From the NCBI GenBank assembly GCA_025355465.1, contig JANXZO010000034.1:1-64000 (forward strand): a DNA stretch of 64,000 nucleotides. Direction: 5' to 3'. Made by a program: the position numbers and the translations under genes. Of this stretch, positions 45,420 to 54,692 are shown in pieces. The notes below the pieces were generated by a model. The model made no database searches, was not told the DNA's origin, and worked only from the letters and a program-made list of their open reading frames with translations. Within the stretch, counting starts at the first letter, position 1. Each line of letters starts with the position of its first letter. The stretch is from Bacteroidales bacterium. Its GTDB lineage: Bacteria > Bacteroidota > Bacteroidia > Bacteroidales > FEN-979.

Positions 45420-46958
45420 TTAATTGACTTGTTTTGGAAAGAATTCAGTGTTCCTGTAGATTATTACGCGGCGGTTTTTATTGATCGGGTTGAGCCGGTG
45501 AACCAGCCAGTCAACAAATCCGGGCTCAATGGTAGTTTCATAAACAAGGCCCGGATATTGTTTCGTTGCCTTGGCAATCAATGTGTTGAGGTCCGCCTCT
45601 CCGGTGAAGAGAATGAATCGCGGCTGGTTTTCAGTTTTGTCCCGGGAATAACGCGACAGCAGGGTGTCGGGGTTGGAACCTCCAACATCATCACTGCCAA
45701 TATGAGGCCACTGACCAAGATAGAATTTGGGTTGCTGTTCCGGACAATACTCCGCATCGAATACTGCCAACTCATGGATGTTCTGATATCTTGAGAGATA
45801 GGTCATGCTTTCGACCCTGGCTTTTTTTGAGTAGGTGAAGGTGAAAAGCAGCAGGGCGAGGGTATTCAGAATCCAGAAAAACAGCCATCCTCCTTTCAGA
45901 AGTCCCGGTCGCCGGCTCCAGAAACCCGAAGTGGCGACAAATTCACTCCAGCCAACAGAACCGACAAGGATAAGCACCGGTATCATGGGGAGGATAAACC
46001 GTTCCTGTTTGTTGGGAAAATAGGAGTGAAACAGGAAAAACAGAAGGACGGGAATAAAAAAGACCAGGTACCGCTTCCACAATCGCACAAATCCAAAGAA
46101 AAGGAAAAAACTCACCGGCGGTATCAGGAGGGCGAAGATGGTTAAAAAATAGTTGTACCAAGGCAGGCTTATGTAATCGTTTCGTTCGGTAACGCACACC
46201 CGGATATAACCAATGATCTCGGCAAAGGGGTAATCCCAGATCACCGCATCAATCAATCCCTGGATGATCAGCACCGGGATAACTGTGCCGAGTGTGAGTG
46301 CGAAGAGTTTTTTCCATTCCAACCCAAAGAGGAGCAAGGCCACGATCCCGAATGGAAAAAAAACGGTTTGGGGACGGATGTTAAAAGCCAATCCGAAAAA
46401 GATCCCGGCGAGGAAGAAAGAGAGGAATACCTGCAAGGCGGCCTTTTCCCGAAGCATCATCCAATAACCGAGTACGACCAGCGGCACGCAGGTCATTTCA
46501 ACCAGGTTACGTACACTCATCCATGGCATAAACCACATGACGGCAAGCAGCAGTCCGGCAAGCCTGGCTGATCGTTTCCCACCCAGCGTTTCTGCAATCC
46601 TGTAACCAAAATACACGGTGAACAGGGAGAACCCGGCGTGAAGCAGTCTGACGATAAACATCTTCCACTGCGGATCAACCAGTCCAAACCATTTCAGGAA
46701 GGAAAATAGCAGAAAGTGTATGCCCGGATAGAACCAGTTGTGCCCGGTCGGACCCGCATTGCCCGGCGATCCGGGGAGCCATGCGTTATAATCAGTACCG
46801 TCAACCCACGACTGGGCAGATTCAATGACGATGAAATGGTCGTCGAACATCCCCCAGCCTTTGGCGAAAATTGCAGCCAGCAGCCTGAAAACGATCGCCA
46901 ACCCCATGATTATTACCAAAGGCCTCTCCTCCCAACTCAACCTCAACCGCTCAGCCAT
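45420..46958 (-). CDS. GT-C fold membrane glycosyltransferase
   Basis: A 512-residue protein with about ten membrane helices (LVIIMGLAIVFRLLAAIFAK, LAGLLLAVMWFMPWMSV, LTLGTVIPVLIIQGLIDAVI, FFLFFGFVRL). The N-terminal loop holds the GT-C catalytic-type acidic motif GMFDDHFIVIE. Other hints are SYFPNKQERFILPMIPVLIL, which resembles the HKEXRFLxP segment of GPI/Alg9-type mannosyltransferases. It probably transfers a sugar from a lipid-phosphate donor to a periplasmic acceptor. It is first in the run with the aminotransferase and DPM1-like genes, so the donor could come from the latter. An 8-bp tandem array fills the gap directly upstream. Confidence 0.85.
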   Translation of the reverse strand: MAERLRLSWEERPLVIIMGLAIVFRLLAAIFAKGWGMFDDHFIVIESAQSWVDGTDYNAWLPGSPGNAGPTGHNWFYPGIHFLLFSFLKWFGLVDPQWKMFIVRLLHAGFSLFTVYFGYRIAETLGGKRSARLAGLLLAVMWFMPWMSVRNLVEMTCVPLVVLGYWMMLREKAALQVFLSFFLAGIFFGLAFNIRPQTVFFPFGIVALLLFGLEWKKLFALTLGTVIPVLIIQGLIDAVIWDYPFAEIIGYIRVCVTERNDYISLPWYNYFLTIFALLIPPVSFFLFFGFVRLWKRYLVFFIPVLLFFLFHSYFPNKQERFILPMIPVLILVGSVGWSEFVATSGFWSRRPGLLKGGWLFFWILNTLALLLFTFTYSKKARVESMTYLSRYQNIHELAVFDAEYCPEQQPKFYLGQWPHIGSDDVGGSNPDTLLSRYSRDKTENQPRFILFTGEADLNTLIAKATKQYPGLVYETTIEPGFVDWLVHRLNPINKNRRVIIYRNTEFFPKQVN

Positions 46959-46964
46959 AAATTG

Positions 46965-47019
46965 CTATTTCGCCATTTCACCATTTCACCATTTCGCCAT
47001 TTCGCCATTTCACCATTTA
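46965..47019. repeat. 8-bp tandem array (TTCRCCAT), about 6 units
   Basis: Units alternate TTCGCCAT and TTCACCAT (minus strand: ATGGCGAA, ATGGTGAA). The array fills the whole gap between the start of the GT-C gene and the stop codon of the Usp gene. Confidence 0.85.
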
Positions 47020-47901
47020 TTATGCCAGCATGCTCCACTCGTAATACATATAACCCAGTTGAATGGGATTAACGGCCATGATGGGGATCTGCGCCTCGTT
47101 AAACATCAGGCGCTCATTCCACGCCGACAAACTGAATCCGGGAACCTCTGTGTTGGGCTGAGTCATGATCATAATAAGATCGGCACGATTGTAAACGCTG
47201 AACGACATGATCTGGGTGGTGAAGTCGCCCGGCTTTTCGGCCTTGGTTACTTCGTAAGGGATCTTCTCGGCATCAAACACATCGGTGATCTGGCGGGTGA
47301 TGATACTTATCTTGCCGTTCAGGGCTGCCTCCTTTTCTACTGCCTGGAAGAGGTGAATGGTGGCGTTGAATAGTTTGGCCATCAGTTTAACCCACTGCAC
47401 TTCCTGACGCGGATCAACGTCGTAGCTTACCGGGAACACAATATTATTGTATCCCTCTTTGAAGGAACGTTTCTGAACCACTACAACAGGTACCGGCGAT
47501 TCGAGTACCACCTTCAGCGCATAACTTCCGAACACATGCTGAAGCCCTTTTTTGCCGTGGGTTCCGAGAACCATCAGGTTAGCTTTGATCTGTGTCGCCA
47601 CATCGTTTATTGTACTGAAAATACTGCCCTCCACTGCCATCGTGTCAACCGTAACGGAATATTTCTTTTCATAATACTTCTTGTACTCCTTCAGGCGCCA
47701 GTCTATGTAATCCGGACCGACATTCTTTTTCTTCAGCGCTGCTTTTGTCTCCTTGTTGATTACATGGAGTACGCAAACTTTATACCCAAGGAACTGGGCA
47801 AGTTTCACACCATGGGAGATGGCGTTGCCACATACATCCGAAAAATCGGTCGGAATCAGCACAATGCTGTTGTACTTTTTTTCTTCTTTTACCTTTGACA
47901 T
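47020..47901 (-). CDS. Two-domain universal stress protein (UspA family)
   Basis: A 293-residue protein with tandem Usp folds. Domain one (about 10-150) has VLIPTDFSDVCGNAISHGV-like start and the ATP-binding loop VLGTHGKKGLQHVFGS (G-x2-G-x-n-GS), ending in VPVVVVQKRSF. Domain two (about 155-290) lacks the full glycine loop (ADLIMIMTQPNTEVPG..), so only the first domain is expected to bind ATP. Such proteins are linked to stress survival and persistence; the specific partner is unknown. It is a single gene bordered on both sides by 8-bp tandem arrays. Confidence 0.92.
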   Translation of the reverse strand: MSKVKEEKKYNSIVLIPTDFSDVCGNAISHGVKLAQFLGYKVCVLHVINKETKAALKKKNVGPDYIDWRLKEYKKYYEKKYSVTVDTMAVEGSIFSTINDVATQIKANLMVLGTHGKKGLQHVFGSYALKVVLESPVPVVVVQKRSFKEGYNNIVFPVSYDVDPRQEVQWVKLMAKLFNATIHLFQAVEKEAALNGKISIITRQITDVFDAEKIPYEVTKAEKPGDFTTQIMSFSVYNRADLIMIMTQPNTEVPGFSLSAWNERLMFNEAQIPIMAVNPIQLGYMYYEWSMLA

Positions 47902-47941
47902 GGAAGTTGGATTTTTAATTTACGATATATTTAATTTTGTT

Positions 47942-47993
47942 TTCGCCATTTCGCTATTTCACCATTTCGCCATTTCACTATTTCGCCATTTCG
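47942..47993. repeat. 8-bp tandem array overlapping the end of the HD-domain gene
   Basis: About six units of TTCGCCAT/TTCACCAT/TTCACTAT. The first part lies between the Usp start and the HD gene stop. Bases 47978-47993 also encode the last residues (EMAK) and the stop codon of the HD protein, so the array extends into the coding sequence. Confidence 0.85.
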
Positions 47994-48559
47994 TTTATCT
48001 CCTTCAGATTCTTTGCCTTGATTTTACCTCTGAGGTCTCGGGCTGATATCGTGAAATAATCATGCTCCGAAAGGAATTTTACCTGCACCTTCAGCCACTC
48101 TGTAAGGTTGGTTTTAAGGACATTGTTCATTTCCCATTCCAGTTTCAGCTGAAAGGAGTGAATGAAAAAATCATCCCGTCCCAGGTAGTCAAGGTCGGCA
48201 TCGCAAAGAATCTGTTCCTCGATGGTGACTGCCTTTTGAGGGAGCTTCGTGATCCTGATCAGGTTCACCACCGCGTCAATATCATCCGCCGTGTAACCAA
48301 ACCCGGGGAGTGTCTGACAGGCAATATCCACGGAGGCTTCTTCATGATCGGCATACCGGATGAGCATACCGGCGTCATGATACAGCGCTGCAGTTTCGAG
48401 TAGTTTTGCAGCGTGGTCTTTGATGTTCTCGAGCGCGTTCAACCGGCGCGTCGCTTCACAAACATCAAGTGTGTGCTCAACACAATGGTAGTAAAGTTCG
48501 GGAGGTAACTCCCTGCGAAGCAGGGAAATGATGTGTGTTTTGGCCCCGTTAAAATCCAT
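47978..48559 (-). CDS. HD-domain metal-dependent phosphohydrolase-like protein
   Basis: A 193-residue protein with HD-superfamily metal ligands: YYHCVEHTLDVCEATRRL, AALYHDAGMLIRYADHEEAS and a late ILCDADLDYLGRDDF. The layout (H..HD..D) fits small HD hydrolases acting on nucleotides or related phosphates; no second domain such as GGDEF or RelA is present. Substrate unknown. The C-terminus (NEMAK) is encoded by an 8-bp tandem array, so the length of the tail may vary between strains. It is a single gene between usp and rpe. Confidence 0.85.
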   Translation of the reverse strand: MDFNGAKTHIISLLRRELPPELYYHCVEHTLDVCEATRRLNALENIKDHAAKLLETAALYHDAGMLIRYADHEEASVDIACQTLPGFGYTADDIDAVVNLIRITKLPQKAVTIEEQILCDADLDYLGRDDFFIHSFQLKLEWEMNNVLKTNLTEWLKVQVKFLSEHDYFTISARDLRGKIKAKNLKEINEMAK

Positions 48560-48639
48560 TTTGCCTTATTGAAGCGTAAAAATAGCAAAAAACAGGATAC
48601 TATCAAACCAACATTTAAGGGTATTTATTGGTTGTTGTT

Positions 48640-49293
48640 TTATGCGATTTGCTTCAACTGGCGAATTGTTGCCATCGGATCAGCAGCGGTGAAGATGGTG
48701 TTTCCGGCTACCAGTACATCAACGCCGGCGGCAACCAGTTTCGGGGCATTTTCAAGATCTATGCCGCCATCAACCTCAATCAGAGAATCTGACCCGGTGG
48801 AAAGAATAAGTTCCTTTAGCAGGCGACACTTTTCGTATGTATGGGTAATGAACTTTTGTCCGCCGAAACCCGGGTTTACCGACATCAGCAGCACGAGGTC
48901 AACATCACGGATGATGTCCGAAAGCAGATGTACCGGTGTATGCGGATTCAGCACCACCCCGGCTTTCGCACCGGAATTGCGAATGGCATGTACTGTGCGG
49001 TGAAGGTTATTACAGGTTTCATAATGCACCGAGATCCGGTCGGCTCCCGCCTTCCGGAATCGTTCAATGTACCGGTCGGGATCAACAATCATAAGGTGCA
49101 CATCGAGCGGTTTTTCTGCACACTGCGCAATCTTTTCTGTCACGGGAAATCCAAAGGAGATATTCGGGACAAAAACACCATCCATCACATCCAGGTGAAA
49201 CCAGTCGGCTTCACTCCGGTTGACCATGTCAATCTCCGTTCTTAAATTCAGAAAATCTGCGGAAAGAAGCGAAGGTGCGATTATGGGAGACAC
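48640..49293 (-). CDS. rpe: Ribulose-phosphate 3-epimerase
   Basis: A 217-residue TIM-barrel enzyme. The start is a GTG at 49293, which gives MSPIIAPSLLSADF, the standard family beginning. Metal-binding and catalytic motifs: HLDVMDGVFVPNISFG (H33, D35), HLMIVDPDRYIE, LMSVNPGFGGQKF and EVDGGIDLENA. It interconverts ribulose 5-phosphate and xylulose 5-phosphate in the pentose phosphate pathway. It is upstream of the HD gene on the same strand with an 80-base gap, and downstream of rpoD with an 8-bp array between. Confidence 0.96.
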   Translation of the reverse strand: MSPIIAPSLLSADFLNLRTEIDMVNRSEADWFHLDVMDGVFVPNISFGFPVTEKIAQCAEKPLDVHLMIVDPDRYIERFRKAGADRISVHYETCNNLHRTVHAIRNSGAKAGVVLNPHTPVHLLSDIIRDVDLVLLMSVNPGFGGQKFITHTYEKCRLLKELILSTGSDSLIEVDGGIDLENAPKLVAAGVDVLVAGNTIFTAADPMATIRQLKQIA

Positions 49294-49326
49294 AGGAAAT
49301 TTACGATTTACGATTTCTGATTTACA

Positions 49327-49376
49327 ATTTCACCATTTCACCATTTCACCATCTCACCATTTCACCATTTTTCCAT
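49327..49376. repeat. 8-bp tandem array (TTCACCAT), about 6 units
   Basis: Five to six units of TTCACCAT, one changed to CTCACCAT, preceded by three ATTTACG-like words. It fills the last part of the 84-base gap between the rpe start and the rpoD stop codon. Confidence 0.85.
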
Positions 49377-49377
49377 G

Positions 49378-50241
49378 TCACCCAAGATAGGTTTTAAGGA
49401 TCTTACTTCTGCTGGTATGCTTCAGCCGGCGAATGGCCTTTTCCTTGATCTGGCGCACGCGTTCACGGGTGAGGTCGAATTTTTCGCCGATCTCTTCCAA
49501 TGTCATCGGGTGACTGCCGTTCAGGCCGAAATAGAGACGGATCACATCAGCTTCACGCTGGGTAAGTGTGGAAACGGCGCGCTCAATCTCCCGTTTCAGC
49601 GATTCATAAAGTAATCCGTTGTCGGGGGTGGTATTCTCCTCGCTGCGGAGCACATCATACATGGTGTTGTCTTCGTCCTGGATCAGCGGGGCATCCATGG
49701 AAACGTGACGGCCTGAATTGCGCATCGATTCCTTTACTTCATTCTCAGAAACCTCGAGAAGGATTGCAATCTCACCCGCATTGGGCTCTCGCTCATACTG
49801 CTGTTCAAGTTGTGCGTAGGCTTTGTTGATCTTGTTGATGGAACCGATCTTGTTCAGCGGGAGGCGCACAATACGTGATTGTTCGGCAAGGGCCTGCAGA
49901 ATAGACTGGCGGATCCACCATACCGCATAGGAGATGAATTTAAAACCACGGGTTTCGTCGAAACGCTGTGCAGCCTTGATCAATCCGAGATTGCCTTCGT
50001 TGATGAGGTCGGGCAGACTAAGACCCTGGTTCTGATATTGTTTAGAAACGGAAACCACAAAACGGAGGTTGGCCTTGGTCAGCTTCTCAAGGGCTGCCAT
50101 ATCGCCCTGCTTAATGCGCTGTGCGAGGGCTACTTCCTCATCGGCGGTGATCAGTTCCACCTTGCCGATCTCCTGGAGGTATTTGTCCAGTGATGCGGTT
50201 TCGCGATTGGTAACCTGTTTTGTGATTTTAAGCTGCCTCAT
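49378..50241 (-). CDS. rpoD: Primary RNA polymerase sigma factor (RpoD/SigA, short Bacteroidota form)
   Basis: A 287-residue sigma-70. Region 1.2 ([16 protein letters not shown]), region 2 ([40 protein letters not shown]), region 3 and region 4.2 ([19 protein letters not shown]) are complete. Region 1.1 is absent, as usual for the phylum's housekeeping sigma factor, which reads TAnnTTTG promoters such as those seen in this window. It follows pnp by about 100 bases on the same strand. The rpsO-pnp-rpoD order may be one transcription unit with internal promoters. Confidence 0.96.
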   Translation of the reverse strand: MRQLKITKQVTNRETASLDKYLQEIGKVELITADEEVALAQRIKQGDMAALEKLTKANLRFVVSVSKQYQNQGLSLPDLINEGNLGLIKAAQRFDETRGFKFISYAVWWIRQSILQALAEQSRIVRLPLNKIGSINKINKAYAQLEQQYEREPNAGEIAILLEVSENEVKESMRNSGRHVSMDAPLIQDEDNTMYDVLRSEENTTPDNGLLYESLKREIERAVSTLTQREADVIRLYFGLNGSHPMTLEEIGEKFDLTRERVRQIKEKAIRRLKHTSRSKILKTYLG

Positions 50242-50343
50242 GCGATCGCCTTTTTTATTAACTGTGAATACGGGACTGTTTACGAAAAACGGGAAGTAAA
50301 GTTACATAATTTTTACCTGATTATGCAACCCTTTCAGAAAGCG

Positions 50344-52596
50344 CTACCTTCTTGGACCACGATGGTCACGATCGCCTCCGCGTCCCCGGTCACGGTCACG
50401 GTCACGGTCACCTCCCCGCTCTCCGCGATCACCACGGTCGGGGCGGCCGCCACGGGGTTCCGGTTTGCGTTCAACGTAACCTTCCGGCTTGGGTAAAAGC
50501 ACCCTGCGCGAAAGTTTCAGTTTTCCGGTTTTAGGATCCACTTCGATCAGTTTTACTTCAACTTCGTCGCCAACCTTCAGCGCATCTTCAACTTTTTCGA
50601 GGCGCTCCCAGGCAATTTCCGAAATGTGAAGGAGGCCGTCCTGGTTGGGAATGATCTCAACAAATGCGCCGAAAGACTGGATGTTCTTTACTTTCCCCTT
50701 GTAGATTTCGCCTACTTCAGGAATGGCAACAATGCGTTTGATCTTATCCAGAACCTTGTCGCGGGCTTCGAGGTTGTCGGCCACAATGTCAACAACACCG
50801 AATTCGCCAACCTCTTCGATAACGATCGTCGTTCCCGTTTCGCGCTGCATCTCCTGGATAACCTTCCCGCCGGGACCAATGATGGCGCCGATAAATTCCT
50901 TGGGTACTTTGATCTGGGTGATGCGCGGTACAAATGCTTTGTAATCTTCGCGCGGCTCGGTGATGGTCTTGGCCATTTCACCAAGGATGTGCATGCGTCC
51001 GCGGCGTGCCTGTTCCAACGCCTCTTTCAGGATGACGAAGGAAAGTCCGTCCACCTTGATGTCCATCTGGCAGGCGGTGATACCGTCACGTGTTCCGCAG
51101 ACTTTGAAGTCCATGTCGCCGAGGTGATCTTCGTCGCCAAGGATGTCGGAGAGTACGACATAACGTTTGTTGTCGGTAATGAGGCCCATGGCGATTCCGG
51201 AAACCGGCTTGATGATCTTGACGCCTGCATCCATCAGTGCCATGGTGCCGGCACAGACAGTGGCCATGGAAGAGGAGCCATTGGACTCCAGAATGTCGGA
51301 AACAACGCGGATGGTGTAGAGGTTATCGGGGCCTTGAGGAATCATGGTCTTCAGGGCACGGAGGGCCAGGTTTCCATGGCCGATTTCGCGGCGTCCGGTG
51401 CTGCGGATTGGTTTTACTTCACCCGTGGCGAACGAGGGAAAGTTATAGTGCAGGATAAAGTTGATCTTTTCTTCAATCACGGCGCCATCGATCATCTGTG
51501 CATCCATCTTGGTGCCAAGGGTTACGGTGGTGAGTGACTGGGTTTCGCCGCGGCTGAAAATAGCCGAGCCATGGGCTGCCGGCAAATAATCGATTTCGCT
51601 CCAGATGGGGCGGATCTCGTCAAGTTTACGTCCGTCGACACGCTGACGGATATCCATGGTGGCATTGCGGATGGCTTCCTTCTCAACGTCATGATAATAA
51701 CGACCGATGAGCGCCTTTTTTTCGGCTTTTTCTTCGTCCGTGAGGGTGGCTACAAAAGCATCCTTTATCTCACCGAGGATACGCTTACGTTCTGCCTTGT
51801 TGGCGATGCCTGATTTCGACATGTCATACACCTGCTGATAGGTGGCTTCATGAACACGCAGTTTGAAATCAGGATCGTTGTTTTCGTGGCAATAGGTGCG
51901 CTTCGTTTTCGATTTCTCGATCATGGCAGCCAGTTCCAGCTGAGCTGTACATTGCACTTTGATGGCTTCGTGCCCAACGCGGATGGCTTCTATCATATCA
52001 TCTTCGGAAACCTCTTTCATTTCGCCTTCTACCATCACGATATTATCCATGGAGGCGGCTACAATGATGTCGATGTCCGACTGCGGCATCACGTCGAGGG
52101 CGGGGTTCACCACGAACTCACCGTTGATGCGGGCAACGCGCACCTCGGAGATCGGACCGTTGAAAGGGATATCGGAAACGGCAAGGGCTGATGAAGCTGC
52201 CAGACAGGCCAGTGCATCCGGCAGGAAATTCTTATCGGCCGAAATCAGGGTCACCTGAACCTGTACTTCAGCGTGGAAATCATCCGGGAAAAGCGGACGC
52301 AGTGCCCGGTCCACCAGCCGTGAGATCAGTACTTCGTAGTCTGACGGACGTGCTTCGCGTTTAAAGAAACCTCCCGGAAACCTGCCGGCGGCGGCATATT
52401 TTTCGCGATATTCCACCGACAACGGCATGAAGTCGACATTCTCTTTCGCCTCCTGCATGGCCACAACCGTGGCGAGCAACATGGTGTCGCCCAGTTTCAC
52501 AACAACTGAACCGTCGGCCTGCTTGGCCAGTTTCCCGGTTTCAATAGATACTTCCCGGCCATCGGGCAGGGTAAAAGTTTTGGTAATTCCAATCAT
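50344..52596 (-). CDS. pnp: Polyribonucleotide nucleotidyltransferase (PNPase)
   Basis: A 750-residue protein with two RNase PH domains ([37 protein letters not shown]), a helical linker, a KH domain ([20 protein letters not shown]) and an S1 domain ([20 protein letters not shown]). It degrades RNA 3' to 5' with phosphate. The C-terminal 45 residues are an unusual disordered tail rich in arginine, glycine and aspartate ([20 protein letters not shown]). The tail is encoded by CGGTCA-like repeats at 50375-50440. rpsO lies directly upstream, as in many bacteria, with a strong hairpin between. Confidence 0.96.
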   Translation of the reverse strand: MIGITKTFTLPDGREVSIETGKLAKQADGSVVVKLGDTMLLATVVAMQEAKENVDFMPLSVEYREKYAAAGRFPGGFFKREARPSDYEVLISRLVDRALRPLFPDDFHAEVQVQVTLISADKNFLPDALACLAASSALAVSDIPFNGPISEVRVARINGEFVVNPALDVMPQSDIDIIVAASMDNIVMVEGEMKEVSEDDMIEAIRVGHEAIKVQCTAQLELAAMIEKSKTKRTYCHENNDPDFKLRVHEATYQQVYDMSKSGIANKAERKRILGEIKDAFVATLTDEEKAEKKALIGRYYHDVEKEAIRNATMDIRQRVDGRKLDEIRPIWSEIDYLPAAHGSAIFSRGETQSLTTVTLGTKMDAQMIDGAVIEEKINFILHYNFPSFATGEVKPIRSTGRREIGHGNLALRALKTMIPQGPDNLYTIRVVSDILESNGSSSMATVCAGTMALMDAGVKIIKPVSGIAMGLITDNKRYVVLSDILGDEDHLGDMDFKVCGTRDGITACQMDIKVDGLSFVILKEALEQARRGRMHILGEMAKTITEPREDYKAFVPRITQIKVPKEFIGAIIGPGGKVIQEMQRETGTTIVIEEVGEFGVVDIVADNLEARDKVLDKIKRIVAIPEVGEIYKGKVKNIQSFGAFVEIIPNQDGLLHISEIAWERLEKVEDALKVGDEVEVKLIEVDPKTGKLKLSRRVLLPKPEGYVERKPEPRGGRPDRGDRGERGGDRDRDRDRGRGGDRDHRGPRR

Positions 52597-52618
52597 GTGT
52601 TAGTTTCTTTCAGATATT

Positions 52619-52648
52619 AAAAGAGGCAATTAGGAAATTGCCTCTTTT
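52619..52648 (-). terminator. rpsO-pnp intergenic hairpin (terminator or attenuator)
   Basis: AAAAGAGGCAATT pairs with AATTGCCTCTTTT around a short loop; the minus-strand transcript ends in U-rich sequence. It lies 25 bases after the rpsO stop and 22 bases before the pnp start. It may terminate part of the transcription from rpsO, or serve as a processing site for the rpsO-pnp message. Confidence 0.75.
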
Positions 52649-52673
52649 GGATTTAAAACTGGAAATGTATTCT

Positions 52674-52943
52674 TTATTTTCTGATGCCAAGTTTCTTGAT
52701 GATGGCACGGTAACGCTCAATATCTTTGCCTTTGAGGTAATCCAGAAGTTTTCTCCGTTTTCCTACCATGATCACAAGCGAGCGCTCGGTAACCATGTCT
52801 TTCTTGTTCACCTTGAGGTGTTCTGTAAGGTGCTGGATCTTCATGGTGAACATGGCCACCTGGGCCTCCGTTGAACCACTGTCAAATTCTGATTTACCGT
52901 AATCTACAAATGCTTTTTTCTTTACTTCAGGCGCTAAATTCAT
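52674..52943 (-). CDS. rpsO: 30S ribosomal protein S15
   Basis: An 89-residue protein of normal length. Family motifs: FDSGSTEAQVAMFTMKIQHL, TEHLKVNKKDMVTERSLVIM and the tail RYRAIIKKLGIRK. It binds 16S rRNA at the central domain junction during subunit assembly. It is first in the rpsO-pnp(-rpoD) run and has a well-formed promoter 55 bases upstream. Confidence 0.97.
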   Translation of the reverse strand: MNLAPEVKKKAFVDYGKSEFDSGSTEAQVAMFTMKIQHLTEHLKVNKKDMVTERSLVIMVGKRRKLLDYLKGKDIERYRAIIKKLGIRK

Positions 52944-52997
52944 CTTTTTGTATTGTTTCTGTTAAACTGTTTTATTAGAGCTTTTTAAAATGGGCTG

Positions 52998-53029
52998 CAA
53001 AAATACCAAATTCTTTTGTAAGAACCAAA
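52998..53029 (-). promoter_or_regulatory. Bacteroidota-type promoter of rpsO
   Basis: On the minus strand, TTTG at 53029-53026 and TATTTTTG at 53005-52998 match the -33 and -7 consensus with 20 bases between them. The -7 box is 54 bases before the rpsO start. This is the best complete promoter I found in the window. Confidence 0.65.
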
Positions 53030-53126
53030 TAAATCTTCCGTCCGGATTTATTTTCGGCTCGACCGGAAAATTGCTAATTTTGAGGAGAATCCGTGCAAAG
53101 ATAAATTATTTGTACGATCTCCTTTC

Positions 53127-53240
53127 ATGGTTAAGTTACTCCCCTTCACAAAAGGGATACTCCCTGCCCGCTGGTTCGATGTGGTAGCCGGAAGGTGGTT
53201 TGGCATCTATAAATCGATGGAAGACTTTAAAGGACATTAA
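53127..53240 (+). CDS. Possible 37-aa small protein
   Basis: ATG to TAA encoding MVKLLPFTKGILPARWFDVV and then a tail containing GRWFGIYKSMEDFKGH. The aromatic, membrane-neutral composition looks protein-like rather than random. I do not recognise it and see no ribosome-binding site. It precedes the aldehyde dehydrogenase gene by 64 bases with the GC-rich palindromic element between. Conservation would be needed to accept it. Confidence 0.35.
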   Translation: MVKLLPFTKGILPARWFDVVAGRWFGIYKSMEDFKGH

Positions 53241-53249
53241 TCTACCCGC

Positions 53250-53298
53250 CCCAAACCCCTCCCTGCAGTTAGCGAGGGGCAGGGGAGGGTAAAAAAAA
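53250..53298. repeat. GC-rich palindromic element, copy 1
   Basis: CCAAACCCCTCCCTGC, an eight-base loop, GAGGGGCAGGGGAGGG, then TAAAAAAAA. The inverted arms pair imperfectly. It matches 54693-54739 in sequence and position: both stand directly before a start codon. Copy 1 ends seven bases before the aldehyde dehydrogenase ATG. Confidence 0.8.
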
Positions 53299-53304
53299 TA
53301 GACC

Positions 53305-54681
53305 ATGATAAACAATATACAATCGGCCTTAGAGAGGCAGCGGGAATTTTTCTCAACACATCAGACCAGGGAGGTCAGTTTCAGGATCGCCACGCTTAAA
53401 ACATTAAAGAAGGCCATCCTGGTTTATGAAAAGAGGATCTGCGAAGCCTTATGGAAAGACCTGCATAAATCGGAGTTCGAGGCGTATGCGACGGAAATCG
53501 GACTGGTTCTTGAGGAGATCGGAACCCACCTGCGGAAACTGCACTCCTGGGCAAAACCACAACGTGTGGGTACCAACCAGCTGATTCACTTCTGGTCCCG
53601 GAGCAAAATCTACAAGGAACCCTATGGCGTTGTGCTTATCATGTCGCCGTGGAATTACCCTTTTCAGCTGCTGGTCAATCCGCTGGTAGGCGCAATTTCC
53701 GCCGGTAACTGCGCCATCCTGAAGCCTTCCGAATACGCCCCGTTTACAGCTGACGTGATGGGGCAGATGATCGGCGAATTCTTCCCGGAAAATTATATCA
53801 CACTTTTTCCCGGGGGATTGGAAGAGAACCGTGCCCTGCTTGCGCAACAGTGGGATTACATTTTTTTTACCGGCAGTCCGATGGTGGGCAAAGTAGTGAT
53901 GGAGGCGGCGGCAAAAAACCTCACGCCGGTGTCGCTTGAACTTGGTGGTAAAAGTCCATGCATCGTTGATAAGGATGCCGATCTGAAGGTCGCTGCCGCG
54001 CGCATTGCCTGGGGGAAATTCATCAATGCCGGGCAAACATGTATCGCCCCGGATTATCTTTTTGTTCACAGATCCGTGAAAACCGAAATGCTGGAGCACC
54101 TGAAAGCATGCATTACACGGTACTTTGGGGCGAACCCGGAACAAAGTCCCGATTTTGCAAGGATTGCCACCATCGCCAAAACGGAACGGCTGGCGCTGTT
54201 CCTTAAATCGGCAGAGGTATATACGGGCGGGGGCATCGATATCCCGCAAAAATATATTGCCCCAACAATCCTCGTAAACGTCAACCCTGCCGATGACATC
54301 ATGCAGGAAGAGATATTCGGCCCCATCCTGCCGGTTTTGGAATTTGATGACATTACGGAGGTCATCAGATTTGTTAACTCCCGCCCGAAACCACTGGCCT
54401 TTTATTATTTTTCCAAAGACCCCGCGAAACAAAGACAAGTCGTGCATCAGACCTCCTCGGGAGGAGGTTGTATCAACGAAGTGGTGATGCACATCGGCAA
54501 CGCCAGGATGCCATTTGGAGGTGTCGGGCACAGCGGTATCGGAAATTATCACGGCAAATACAGTTTCGATACTTTCTCCCATACCCGGTCAATTCTAAAA
54601 AAGTCGAACCTCATAGATATTCCTTTGCGCTACCCGCCTTATGGAAATAAGTTGAAAATCATTAAGATGGTGATGAAATAG
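53305..54681 (+). CDS. Class-3-type aldehyde dehydrogenase
   Basis: A 458-residue NAD(P)-dependent aldehyde dehydrogenase. The catalytic glutamate lies in VSLELGGKSPCIV and the catalytic cysteine in INAGQTCIAPDYLFVH. The Rossmann loop is FFTGSPMVGKVV, with the ternary SPWNYPFQLLVNPLVGAI. Length and the tail (YPPYGNKLKIIKMVMK) fit the class 3/fatty aldehyde group, which oxidises medium- or long-chain and aromatic aldehydes to acids. A membrane anchor is not evident. It is followed by the DUF4342 gene; both are preceded by copies of the same palindromic element. Confidence 0.94.
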   Translation: MINNIQSALERQREFFSTHQTREVSFRIATLKTLKKAILVYEKRICEALWKDLHKSEFEAYATEIGLVLEEIGTHLRKLHSWAKPQRVGTNQLIHFWSRSKIYKEPYGVVLIMSPWNYPFQLLVNPLVGAISAGNCAILKPSEYAPFTADVMGQMIGEFFPENYITLFPGGLEENRALLAQQWDYIFFTGSPMVGKVVMEAAAKNLTPVSLELGGKSPCIVDKDADLKVAAARIAWGKFINAGQTCIAPDYLFVHRSVKTEMLEHLKACITRYFGANPEQSPDFARIATIAKTERLALFLKSAEVYTGGGIDIPQKYIAPTILVNVNPADDIMQEEIFGPILPVLEFDDITEVIRFVNSRPKPLAFYYFSKDPAKQRQVVHQTSSGGGCINEVVMHIGNARMPFGGVGHSGIGNYHGKYSFDTFSHTRSILKKSNLIDIPLRYPPYGNKLKIIKMVMK

Positions 54682-54692
54682 CCGCTTCCTAT

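Noticed and set aside
46965-47019. CRISPR array
   Set aside because: The 8-bp units are contiguous without unique spacers and there are no cas genes; these are simple tandem repeats.
53449-54582. 377-codon frame antisense to the aldehyde dehydrogenase
   Set aside because: The sense strand carries all catalytic motifs; the antisense product has no domain.
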